A DNA stretch of 33,034 bases, taken from positions 1-33,034 of the forward strand of contig CALLUG010000050.1 of the NCBI GenBank assembly GCA_938011315.1, read 5' to 3'. The notes under the pieces are model-generated. The model was not told where the DNA came from. It worked only from the letters and a program-made list of their open reading frames with translations, and did no database searches. Positions 25,862 to 33,034 of the stretch are shown here, piece by piece (positions within the stretch are counted from its first letter, which is position 1; the number at the start of each line of letters is the position of its first letter). The stretch comes from an uncultured Flavobacteriaceae bacterium. GTDB taxonomy: Bacteria > Bacteroidota > Bacteroidia > Flavobacteriales > Flavobacteriaceae. Position numbers and translations under genes: made by a program.

Positions 25862-27439
25862 TTGGAAAAGCATTTAGACATTTTAATAGAATATCTTAAA
25901 ACTAAAAGTTATCGTGTAGATAAACAGAACTTTAAAGAGCGTTTGTTTAGCGACCCAGATAAAGGTGTTGTTTCCATAACAAACACATTAGATTTTTTTG
26001 ATATAAAGAATTTAGTTGCTACAGTCCCAAAAGATGCAATAAATGAGCTGCCTAAGTTTTTTATTGCACAAGTTAGTAATAATAATCAATTTAATCTTGT
26101 TTTAGTGAACAAGCAAGATGATAGAAACCTAAAGATTAATACTGGAAACAAGCCACCTATATTTATTAATATTGAAGAGTTTTTAATAAATTGGACTGGT
26201 TTGATAATAGCTATAGAAGAAAATGATAGATCACAATCTAAAAACCTCAAAAAACCAATAACTAACATTACCATTGTAGCTTGTACATTATTTCTAATTC
26301 TGTATATTGGGTTCTCTTCGGATTCTCTTCTAAAATCTCTGTTTTTGGCATTTTCCATAGTTGGAGTCTATATAAGTTACTTAATTGTAAATGAAAAATT
26401 AAGCATTGAAGGCTCCTCTTCAAAGTTTTGTAGAATTTCAGAAAATACAGACTGCCAACCCGTTTTAAATTCTAAAAGCGCAAAGCTTTTCAATATCATT
26501 GATTTATCAGATGCATCAATTATTTATTTTTCATTTTTATCACTAGCTTTTATAATTAAACCTTACATGACTTTTTTCAAAATAGCATCTATTTTGTCTT
26601 TGCCTATTGTAATTTATTCAATTTATCACCAGTATTTTAAAATCAAAAAATGGTGTCCATTTTGTTTAGTAATAGCAGGTATTTTGATACTGCAATTTTT
26701 TCTCTCACAACTTATACCAAAAGAGTCAACATTTAATTTCCTCATACTTTTACCTACTTTATCAATTCTTATAATATTAATTATTTCTTGGTTAAACTTG
26801 AAGAAGTTAATGTTTAATAGTCTTGAAAACATGAAGTTAAGAATTGAAAATTTGTCTTTAAAAAGAAATCATCATTTGTTTTTGCCTTATTACAATTCAT
26901 TGCCCAATATTGATATTAAAGAGGATAAAATATTTGATATATCTTTTGGTAAGCCAAATGCAGTCGTTGAAATATTAGTTATAACAAATCCGTTATGTGA
27001 AATATGCTTTGAAACACATAATGTATTAATGAAATTATTAGAGAAGTATGAAAATCAAATATCTGTTAAGTTTCGTTTTTTTGTGTCTTTTGAAAATAGA
27101 GACGACCCAAAAACACAAATTGCGGAGCGTTTATTAGAATTATATTTAAATAACAACAAAAAAACTTTTTCGGAAGCTTTTAACCATTGGTATTCAAGAG
27201 TTTCAATAAATGAATGGCTAACAAAATGGGGAATATGTATGGATAAAAATATAAATTCATTAATTAAAGACCAAGTGACTTGGTGCGTAAAAAACAATTT
27301 TAATTATACACCAACCGTTTTAATTAATAAAAAACTGTTTCCAAATTTTTATCATCCAAAAGACATTACTAATTTCATCAAAGAATTGATTGATTTTCAT
27401 ACTACTAATAAAACAAAGACATACCTTGAGTGTCTATAA
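25862..27439 (+). CDS. VKOR-thioredoxin fusion disulfide oxidase with degenerate C39-like N-terminus
   Basis: A 525-aa membrane protein predicted to form disulfides in an exported peptide. Residues 1 to about 120 resemble a C39 peptidase fold (SITNTLDFFDIKNLVATVP, later INIEEFLINWTG) but lack the catalytic Cys and His, so binding rather than cleavage is likely. Residues about 130-310 hold six hydrophobic helices of the vitamin K epoxide reductase domain, with loop cysteines Cys190 and Cys198 and active site WCPFC (Cys265, Cys268). The C-terminal thioredoxin-like domain has CEIC (Cys379, Cys382). The start is a TTG; the frame is open back to 25820 without an ATG, so the exact N-terminus is uncertain. 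The precursor gene follows after 37 nt. Confidence 0.85.
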   Translation: MEKHLDILIEYLKTKSYRVDKQNFKERLFSDPDKGVVSITNTLDFFDIKNLVATVPKDAINELPKFFIAQVSNNNQFNLVLVNKQDDRNLKINTGNKPPIFINIEEFLINWTGLIIAIEENDRSQSKNLKKPITNITIVACTLFLILYIGFSSDSLLKSLFLAFSIVGVYISYLIVNEKLSIEGSSSKFCRISENTDCQPVLNSKSAKLFNIIDLSDASIIYFSFLSLAFIIKPYMTFFKIASILSLPIVIYSIYHQYFKIKKWCPFCLVIAGILILQFFLSQLIPKESTFNFLILLPTLSILIILIISWLNLKKLMFNSLENMKLRIENLSLKRNHHLFLPYYNSLPNIDIKEDKIFDISFGKPNAVVEILVITNPLCEICFETHNVLMKLLEKYENQISVKFRFFVSFENRDDPKTQIAERLLELYLNNNKKTFSEAFNHWYSRVSINEWLTKWGICMDKNINSLIKDQVTWCVKNNFNYTPTVLINKKLFPNFYHPKDITNFIKELIDFHTTNKTKTYLECL

Positions 27440-27476
27440 TGGTTCAAGGATTATTAATCTATAAATCTATTTTTTT

Positions 27477-27761
27477 ATGTTAGACAACATTTTAAACATT
27501 AAAGGAGTTTCTGTATTAGACAAGAAACAACAATCAGAGGTGGTAGCGGGAACATGTAGTGTTTTCGTCCACACAGAAAACGGAAGCTACTGGAGTGCTC
27601 AAACGTATTCTGTTGAATGGGCTCAAAAAGCCTATGCAACTGGAGGCGATGAACTTTACGGAGGCTATAGTGTAACAGGTTACTGTTGTGCTAGTTGTAA
27701 CGAGTTTCAAAATCATCCAAGTTGGGATGGTTTATTCCCTACCAGGCCTCTTAGCAGGTGA
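27477..27761 (+). CDS. Precursor peptide of a secreted, cysteine-containing bacteriocin/RiPP-like product
   Basis: A 94-aa peptide of precursor architecture. Residues 1-25 (MLDNILNIKGVSVLDKKQQ, then SEVVAG) form a double-glycine-type leader with hydrophobic positions Val22 (-4), Leu14 (-12) and Val11 (-15) relative to cleavage after Ala24-Gly25. The 69-aa core is rich in Tyr, Trp, Ser and Gly and has four cysteines (Cys27, Cys70, Cys71, Cys74), enough for two disulfides, which fits the redox genes on both sides. I do not recognise the core; it lacks the YGNGV box of class IIa bacteriocins. Leader processing is expected from the C39 exporter encoded two genes downstream. A terminator hairpin sits 20 nt after the stop. 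Toxin, signal or other role is inference. Confidence 0.82.
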   Translation: MLDNILNIKGVSVLDKKQQSEVVAGTCSVFVHTENGSYWSAQTYSVEWAQKAYATGGDELYGGYSVTGYCCASCNEFQNHPSWDGLFPTRPLSR

Positions 27762-27781
27762 TATGTGCAAAATATTCTAAT

Positions 27782-27809
27782 AAAGTTGCTAGATTTTTCT
27801 AGCAACTTT
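27782..27809 (+). terminator. Intra-operon hairpin terminator/attenuator after the precursor gene
   Basis: Perfect 12-bp stem AAAGTTGCTAGA (27782-27793) and TCTAGCAACTTT (27798-27809), loop TTTT, with one further T and an AT-rich tail. It lies between the precursor stop (27761) and the lipoprotein start (27832). It is expected to stop most transcripts and protect the precursor mRNA's 3' end, letting a fraction read through into the export genes. Confidence 0.8.
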
Positions 27810-27831
27810 TAATCTTAAAACAAAATCTATT

Positions 27832-29367
27832 TTGAAAACTTGTTATTATTTAATTTTATTAATTCTATTCGTGTATTCTTGTAATAATACAGATAAGAGA
27901 AAAGATGATACTAATTTTGTAAGTGAGGACATACAGGAAGATAAAAAAATGCATGAAATAGGTTTTTTAACTGTAGTATCTAGAACAAAAATCAAATCCC
28001 CTATTTTAATAACAACAGGGAAAAGCTTTAAAGATTTACAGAACTATCAGAATATATTGAATGACAGGTATGACACCCTAAAAATCAAAATTCAACCTTA
28101 CCAATTTATTGAAGTTCATAATAAGTACTCTTACACTGACAGTTTAATTGTGAAACATGGAGACACCTTGGTTTTGAGTTTTAATGACAGTACTTTGATA
28201 AAAGAGATTCATAATAAATCAAGCAAGATTGCAGAAAAAATAAATTATAAAAAAATAGTTGATACTACCTTTACAAATTATTTAAATTCTTTTATTAATG
28301 AGTTCTTCATCACTGACTATGAAAACCCAATGGAATTAGAGAATGACCTTTCAAAAATACGCTTATATACTCTTAAAGGTAACTATGAAAAAATTAAAAA
28401 CGATAATGAAGTTTCTAATCTTATAAAAACTTACGATAGCCTTTTTATTCAATACAAAGCTATATCAAACAGTCGTTATAATGATTCAAGGAAAAAAATA
28501 TATCAAGATTTGTTCTTAAAAAAAATGTTTGATGATATAATTACAGTATATAAATTATCAAAAAATCCAAAATTAAAAAATTATCTGCTTTCAGAAACTT
28601 TTATGAATAGTAAGGTCGATTCTCAATTTACTTATAGTATGTTAAGAACTATTCTACTTAACATTTTATATAAAGATAAAAAAGATAAATCTCGATCAAA
28701 AACTGTATTTAATATCCCAGAAATATATGAAGATCTACCTAATACTATTTCAGATACTACAATTTTAAAAAAAGCCAAAATAATTTGTTTAGAGGAAATG
28801 GTTGGACAAGGGAACTCTTTAAAAGAAGTAGCTCAATTATTTGAAAAGTTTAATTTAGAATATTCAGATTCCAGTTTCCAAAATTATTTTGAAACCAAAC
28901 ATTTAATTGGCTTAAAGAAAAAATATAACTCAACTACTGAATTAAACTTATTAGATTCTAATGGAACAATAAAAAGCTTTAATGATTTAAAAAATAGTTT
29001 AAGAGGCAATGTCATTTATATAGATTTTTGGGCAAGTTGGTGTGCTCCTTGTAGGAAAGCTATGCCCGCTTCAAAAAAATTACTAAATGAATTGTATGAA
29101 AAAGAGAATGTCATATTTGTTTATTTATCAATAGATAAAAATAATGAAGCGTGGAAAAATGCCTCTATAGTTGAAGGTCTTGATTCATATAAGCATAGTT
29201 ATTTAATTCTTAATCCAGACCAATCTAAATTTATGTATGATTTAAAGATTAGAGAAATTCCGAGGTATATGATTTTTGATGCAAATGGTAAGTTGGTAGA
29301 AGATAATGCTCCTGGTCCAACTAGTAAAAAAATAAAAGAAACTATATTAAAGTATAAAGCTAAATAG
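27832..29367 (+). CDS. TlpA-like thioredoxin-domain lipoprotein
   Basis: A 511-aa predicted lipoprotein. The signal peptide MKTCYYLILLILFVYSC has lipobox VYSC at Cys17. Residues about 20-370 are a Lys/Asn/Ser-rich region of unrecognised family with helical parts. The C-terminal domain (about 380-511) is a TlpA/ResA-type thioredoxin: IDFWASWCAPCRKAMP with Cys404 and Cys407, and a cis-Pro in IREIPRYM. It faces the periplasm and may reduce or isomerise wrong disulfides in the peptide, opposite to the VKOR-Trx oxidase. The start is TTG, 22 nt after the hairpin; the ABC exporter gene follows after 2 nt. A role in self-protection of the producer cannot be excluded. Confidence 0.83.
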   Translation: MKTCYYLILLILFVYSCNNTDKRKDDTNFVSEDIQEDKKMHEIGFLTVVSRTKIKSPILITTGKSFKDLQNYQNILNDRYDTLKIKIQPYQFIEVHNKYSYTDSLIVKHGDTLVLSFNDSTLIKEIHNKSSKIAEKINYKKIVDTTFTNYLNSFINEFFITDYENPMELENDLSKIRLYTLKGNYEKIKNDNEVSNLIKTYDSLFIQYKAISNSRYNDSRKKIYQDLFLKKMFDDIITVYKLSKNPKLKNYLLSETFMNSKVDSQFTYSMLRTILLNILYKDKKDKSRSKTVFNIPEIYEDLPNTISDTTILKKAKIICLEEMVGQGNSLKEVAQLFEKFNLEYSDSSFQNYFETKHLIGLKKKYNSTTELNLLDSNGTIKSFNDLKNSLRGNVIYIDFWASWCAPCRKAMPASKKLLNELYEKENVIFVYLSIDKNNEAWKNASIVEGLDSYKHSYLILNPDQSKFMYDLKIREIPRYMIFDANGKLVEDNAPGPTSKKIKETILKYKAK

Positions 29368-29369
29368 AT

Positions 29370-31559
29370 TTGCTCAAATTTCCATTTTACAAACAAGCTG
29401 AATTTAAAGATTGTGGACCAACTTGTTTAAAAATAATAACTAAATTTTATAAGAAAAGCATCTCAATTCAAAAAATCCGAGCTATAAGTGAAACTACACG
29501 CTCTGGTAGTAGCTTATTAGGATTAAGTGATGCTTCAGAAAAAATAGGATTTCGTAGTCTTGGAGTTAAAATGACTTTGAGTGCTATTCACGAAACACCT
29601 TTGCCTTGTATTTTACATTGGAACAAAAATCACTATGTAGTTTTATATAGAATAAAGGGCGATAATTTTTTTATTTCAGACCCTGCCCATGGTTTACTAA
29701 AATACACAAAAGATGAATTTTTAAAGCTTTGGATAGGCAATAATGCTACAGAAGAAACAGAGGAAGGGATTGCTCTTTTATTAGAACCTACAGCCAAATT
29801 TTATGATACTGATTTTGATAAAGACAAGCCAAACTTTGGCTTTAAGTTTTTGTCGAGATACGTTTTTAAATACAAAGCTTTTTTATGGCAGTTAGTTATT
29901 GGTTTGATAGCTGCTAGTTTATTACAACTCATTTTTCCTTTTTTAACCCAAAGCGTTGTTGATGTTGGGATTAAAAACCAAGACATCCATTTTATTTATT
30001 TAATACTTTTTGCCCAATTAGCACTTTTCATTGGGCGTACTGCTATAGAAGTTATTCGTAGTTGGATATTGTTACACTTGAGTACACGTATTAATATTTC
30101 ATTAGTTTCAGATTTCTTTATAAAACTAATGAACTTACCGATTTCTTTTTTCGATACTCGGATGACTGGCGACATACTTCAACGTATCAATGACCATAAA
30201 CGGATAGAGCAAATATTAACGACTTCTTCATTAAGTGTTTTATTTTCTATGGTTAATTTGATAGTATTTGGTTTGGTACTTGCTTATTACAGCTTAATGT
30301 TATTTGGCATCTTTCTTTTAGGTAGTTTCTTTTATTTCTTATGGATTATAATTTTCTTAAAAAAGCGAAGAGATTTAGATTACAAGCGTTTTTCTGAAAT
30401 AAGCCAAGAGCAAAGTAAAGTTATCGAGCTTATTAATGGAATGCAAGAGATAAAACTCCACAACGCAGAAAAACAAAAACGTTGGTCTTGGGAGTTTGTA
30501 CAAGCCCGATTATTTAAAGTGTCTATTGAAGGTTTGGCATTAGAGCAATACCAAAGTGTCGGCTCGGGTTTTATTAACGAATTAAAGAACATTTTAATTA
30601 CAGTTTTATCTGCAAAATTGGTTATAGATGGCGAAATAACTTTAGGAATGATGTTAGCCATAAGTTATATAGTCGGACAACTTAATTCACCCATAGCACA
30701 ACTAATTAATTTTATTCGTCAAGTACAGGATGCTAAAATATCCTTAGATAGGCTTTCTGAAATTCATAATAAAGAAGATGAAGAGCAACAAGGTGTTGAG
30801 AAAATAACAGAAATTCCATTGGATGCCAATATTGAATTATTTAAAATGTCGTTTCGTTACATTGGTTCTGACCAATTAGTTTTAAAAGATTTAGATTTAA
30901 CCATTTCATCTAATAAAGTAACAGCTATTGTTGGTGTAAGCGGAAGTGGAAAAACTACCTTAATGAAGATTTTATTGAAATTCTATGAACCTAACACAGG
31001 GCAAATAAATCTAGGCAATTATAACTTGCAAAATATCTCACAGAAAATCTGGCGACACGAATGTGGAGTAGTGATGCAAGAGGGCTATATCTTTAACGAC
31101 ACCATTGCCAATAACATCGCCATTGGTGAGGATTATGTGGATAAAAAAAAGTTAGCCCACGCTGTTGATGTTGCCAATATCAAAGAGTTTATTGAAACTC
31201 TACCGCTATCCTACAATACAAAAATTGGTATGGAAGGTGTAGGTATCAGTACAGGACAAAAACAACGATTGTTAATCGCAAGAGCAGTTTATAAGAATCC
31301 TAATTTCTTGTTTTTTGATGAAGCTACGAGTGCTTTAGATGCGAACAACGAGAAAGTGATAATGGAAAAACTCAATACCTTTTTTGAGAACAAGACCGTA
31401 GTGGTTATTGCACACCGATTAAGTACCGTAAAAAATGCCCATCAAATCGTGGTATTGGATAAAGGGAGAATTGTTGAAAAAGGCAATCATAATGAACTTG
31501 TTAATCAAAAAGGGAATTACTACAACCTGGTCAAGAACCAATTAGAACTAGGAAATTAA
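29370..31559 (+). CDS. Peptidase-containing ABC transporter (C39 domain, PCAT)
   Basis: A 729-aa exporter that cleaves double-glycine leaders while translocating the cargo across the inner membrane. The N-terminal C39 peptidase has Gln9, Cys15 (in FKDCGPTC), His88 (in KNHYVVL) and Asp104 (in SDPAHG), a complete active site. Six membrane helices span about 165-460. The nucleotide-binding domain has Walker A GVSGSGKTT from Gly522, signature ISTGQKQ at 626-632 (a departure from LSGGQ), Walker B FLFFDEATSALD with Asp650-Glu651, and His682 in IAHRLS. The start is TTG, 2 nt after the lipoprotein stop; the adaptor ATG follows its stop directly. Substrate: most likely the precursor encoded upstream. 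Confidence 0.95.
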   Translation: MLKFPFYKQAEFKDCGPTCLKIITKFYKKSISIQKIRAISETTRSGSSLLGLSDASEKIGFRSLGVKMTLSAIHETPLPCILHWNKNHYVVLYRIKGDNFFISDPAHGLLKYTKDEFLKLWIGNNATEETEEGIALLLEPTAKFYDTDFDKDKPNFGFKFLSRYVFKYKAFLWQLVIGLIAASLLQLIFPFLTQSVVDVGIKNQDIHFIYLILFAQLALFIGRTAIEVIRSWILLHLSTRINISLVSDFFIKLMNLPISFFDTRMTGDILQRINDHKRIEQILTTSSLSVLFSMVNLIVFGLVLAYYSLMLFGIFLLGSFFYFLWIIIFLKKRRDLDYKRFSEISQEQSKVIELINGMQEIKLHNAEKQKRWSWEFVQARLFKVSIEGLALEQYQSVGSGFINELKNILITVLSAKLVIDGEITLGMMLAISYIVGQLNSPIAQLINFIRQVQDAKISLDRLSEIHNKEDEEQQGVEKITEIPLDANIELFKMSFRYIGSDQLVLKDLDLTISSNKVTAIVGVSGSGKTTLMKILLKFYEPNTGQINLGNYNLQNISQKIWRHECGVVMQEGYIFNDTIANNIAIGEDYVDKKKLAHAVDVANIKEFIETLPLSYNTKIGMEGVGISTGQKQRLLIARAVYKNPNFLFFDEATSALDANNEKVIMEKLNTFFENKTVVVIAHRLSTVKNAHQIVVLDKGRIVEKGNHNELVNQKGNYYNLVKNQLELGN

Positions 31560-32858
31560 ATGCCTGATAATAGTTTAAATAATATCGAGTTACGAAGCGA
31601 GGAAGTCCAAGAGATACTAACTAAAGTACCGCATTGGATGATTCGTTGGGGAAACGTCTTTTTTTTATCTTTAATCTTAATGTTAATGCTTATATCTTGG
31701 TTTGTAAAATATCCTGACATCATCCCATCTGAAGCTACAATTACAACTCAGATACCACCACAAAAAGAGTATGCTCAAATCACAGGTAATATTGATGCCA
31801 TTTTGGTAAAAGATAATCAGAAAGTAGTAAGAAATGAACCTTTAGCAATATTGGAAAATACAGCTAATTATAAAGATGTCTATAAACTTAAATCTATGAT
31901 TGATACTATAACTGTAAATAGCAAATCCTTTAGCTTTCCAATTGATAGTTTGCCTATTTTGTTTTTAGGCGATATTGAGTCCCAATTCGCATTATTTGAA
32001 AACAGTTACATTCAATATAAACTAAACAAAGACTTACAACCTTTTTCAAATGAAGCATTAGCAAATCAATATTCAATCTCTGAATTAAACAGGCGTTTAC
32101 AAAGTTTAAAATCGCAACGTGATATTAACAAAACAGAACTTGAGTTTACTCAAAAAGACCTTAACCGACAAAAAATATTATTTGAAAAAGGCGTAATCTC
32201 TGCACAAGATTATGAAAACAAACAGTTACAGTATGCCCAAGCTGAACGAAACTACAAAAACTTTGAAGCCTCTATATCACAAATAAGAGAAGCCATAAGT
32301 ACTGCTCGTATGACTTCAAAAGGAACGGAAATAAATAGAGTAAAAGAAGAAATGACTTTACTAAAGGGCGTAATTCAATCCTTTAATCAAATTAAAAAAG
32401 CTATTAAAGATTGGGAGCGTTTGTATGTGTTAAAATCCAATATTAATGGCAACGTATCTTTTTTAAACTATTGGAATGTAAACCAAACCGTAAATCAAGG
32501 TGATTTGGTGTTTACAATTATTCCTAGTGAAAATTCATCATTTGTAGCCAAATTAAAAACACCAGCACAAAATTCAGGCAAAATCAAGATTGGTCAAATC
32601 GTAAACATTAATTTAGAAAACTATCCTGATACTGAATTTGGCGTACTCAACGGAACTGTTAAAAATATATCATTAATTCCAAACGCTGAAGGCTTGTATT
32701 ATATTGATGTAGAACTTCCCAAAAAGTTAATTACTTCTTACAACAAAGAAATTGACTTTAAACAAGAAATGCGAGGAACAGCAGAAATAATTACTGAAGA
32801 TTTGAGATTAATTGAAAGGTTCTTTTATCAGTTGAGAAATATCTTTAAACGAAATTAA
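31560..32858 (+). CDS. HlyD-family periplasmic adaptor of the peptide exporter
   Basis: A 432-aa type I secretion adaptor. A short cytoplasmic N-terminus with WMIRWGNVFF leads to one membrane helix (about 32-52), then YPDIIPSEATITTQIPPQ and the split lipoyl domain (AQITGNIDAILVKDNQKV). A long coiled-coil hairpin (about 170-275, with LNRRLQSLKSQRD and KGVISAQDYENKQLQYAQA) precedes the second lipoyl half (NINGNVSFLNYWNVNQTVNQ) and a beta-barrel domain. It should link the PCAT to an outer-membrane TolC-type channel, which is not encoded in the window. Its ATG follows the transporter's stop with no gap, so the pair is translationally coupled. Confidence 0.93.
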   Translation: MPDNSLNNIELRSEEVQEILTKVPHWMIRWGNVFFLSLILMLMLISWFVKYPDIIPSEATITTQIPPQKEYAQITGNIDAILVKDNQKVVRNEPLAILENTANYKDVYKLKSMIDTITVNSKSFSFPIDSLPILFLGDIESQFALFENSYIQYKLNKDLQPFSNEALANQYSISELNRRLQSLKSQRDINKTELEFTQKDLNRQKILFEKGVISAQDYENKQLQYAQAERNYKNFEASISQIREAISTARMTSKGTEINRVKEEMTLLKGVIQSFNQIKKAIKDWERLYVLKSNINGNVSFLNYWNVNQTVNQGDLVFTIIPSENSSFVAKLKTPAQNSGKIKIGQIVNINLENYPDTEFGVLNGTVKNISLIPNAEGLYYIDVELPKKLITSYNKEIDFKQEMRGTAEIITEDLRLIERFFYQLRNIFKRN

Positions 32859-32981
32859 TCATAATTACCGTGCTAAAACCGCAAACACATTTACAATTTT
32901 CCAAAACTCAATCCATTCTGAAATTGTAAAAAAGTTTGCTACTATAGAGAAAATAAAGAAAGGGCCTAAATAAAAATAAAA

Positions 32982-33034
32982 CCCCAGTTGCTAACAAGGT
33001 ATATAAAAAATAGCGGGTTGAGTGCTAAAACTAA
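32982..33034. repeat. Start of an interspersed repeat, inverted relative to 25646-25733
   Basis: CCCCAGTTGCTAACAAGGTATATA (first 20 bases CCCCAGTTGCTAACAAGGTA) is, on the reverse strand, TATATAC-CT-TGTTAGCAAC-TGGGG, which matches the TATATAC and TGTTAGCAAC blocks left of the VKOR gene exactly. It continues with GCGGGTT and GCTAAAAC and runs off the window. The 123 nt between HlyD and this repeat contain no recognised gene. Confidence 0.6.

Noticed and set aside
25862-26230. Active C39 protease at the N-terminus of the VKOR protein
   Set aside because: No DCGPxC-type motif or catalytic His; only the exporter's C39 domain has a full active site.
27477-32858. Lanthipeptide or radical-SAM RiPP locus
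   Set aside because: No dehydratase, cyclase, radical-SAM or YcaO gene is present; the only modifying enzymes seen are disulfide-type redox proteins.
1-33034. CRISPR array, rRNA operon or prophage
   Set aside because: No regularly spaced repeats, rRNA-like sequence or phage structural genes were seen on either strand.

Overview
The window looks like a chromosome segment of a marine-type Flavobacteriaceae member (Bacteroidota). It is AT-rich. It carries DUF4270, GLPGLI and 6-bladed beta-propeller lipoproteins, a GlnRS-YqeY fusion, a half-size glycogen-synthase-like protein next to glmS, and several promoter -7 boxes of the Bacteroidota form TAnnTTTG. Species cannot be fixed from sequence alone.

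Layout. (1) 1-16581 is mostly core genome: a minus-strand operon (half-size GT5 protein, DUF4270 lipoprotein, glmS) divergent from panC-panD-flippase-like gene; then an AsmA-like protein and a LysE-type exporter; then, on the minus strand, a GLPGLI protein, two overlapping beta-propeller lipoproteins, and a membrane-anchored MutS-family ATPase followed by an aminotransferase. (2) 16582-17761 is a decayed accessory patch: a 60-bp imperfect direct repeat, a small orphan gene whose start codon lies at the end of an IS, and a roughly 340-bp MITE-like IS3-family derivative that keeps both terminal repeats and a fused orfA/orfB remnant. (3) 17762-25610 holds gltX, an SPFH protein, an EEP-fold nuclease/phosphatase, a heavily broken SWIM-like pseudogene, a small HTH-like gene, tRNA-Cys, folB with a DoxX gene, and glnS-yqeY. 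(4) 25611-33034 is an accessory island.

The island is the most interesting part. It encodes a secreted-peptide (bacteriocin/RiPP-like) system: a VKOR-thioredoxin fusion with an inactive C39-like N-terminus; a 94-aa precursor with a double-glycine-type leader and a 69-aa core containing four cysteines; a strong hairpin terminator directly after the precursor; a thioredoxin-domain lipoprotein; a C39-peptidase ABC exporter; and an HlyD-type adaptor. The likely logic is as follows. The precursor is exported, its leader is removed by the C39 domain at the membrane, disulfides are formed by the VKOR-Trx protein and possibly proofread by the TlpA-like lipoprotein, and the hairpin keeps precursor transcript in excess over the exporter. 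No immunity gene or outer-membrane channel is recognised inside the window. Inverted copies of a short repeat, one beside a perfect 28-bp palindrome, lie on both sides of the cassette and suggest it was gained or moved as a unit.
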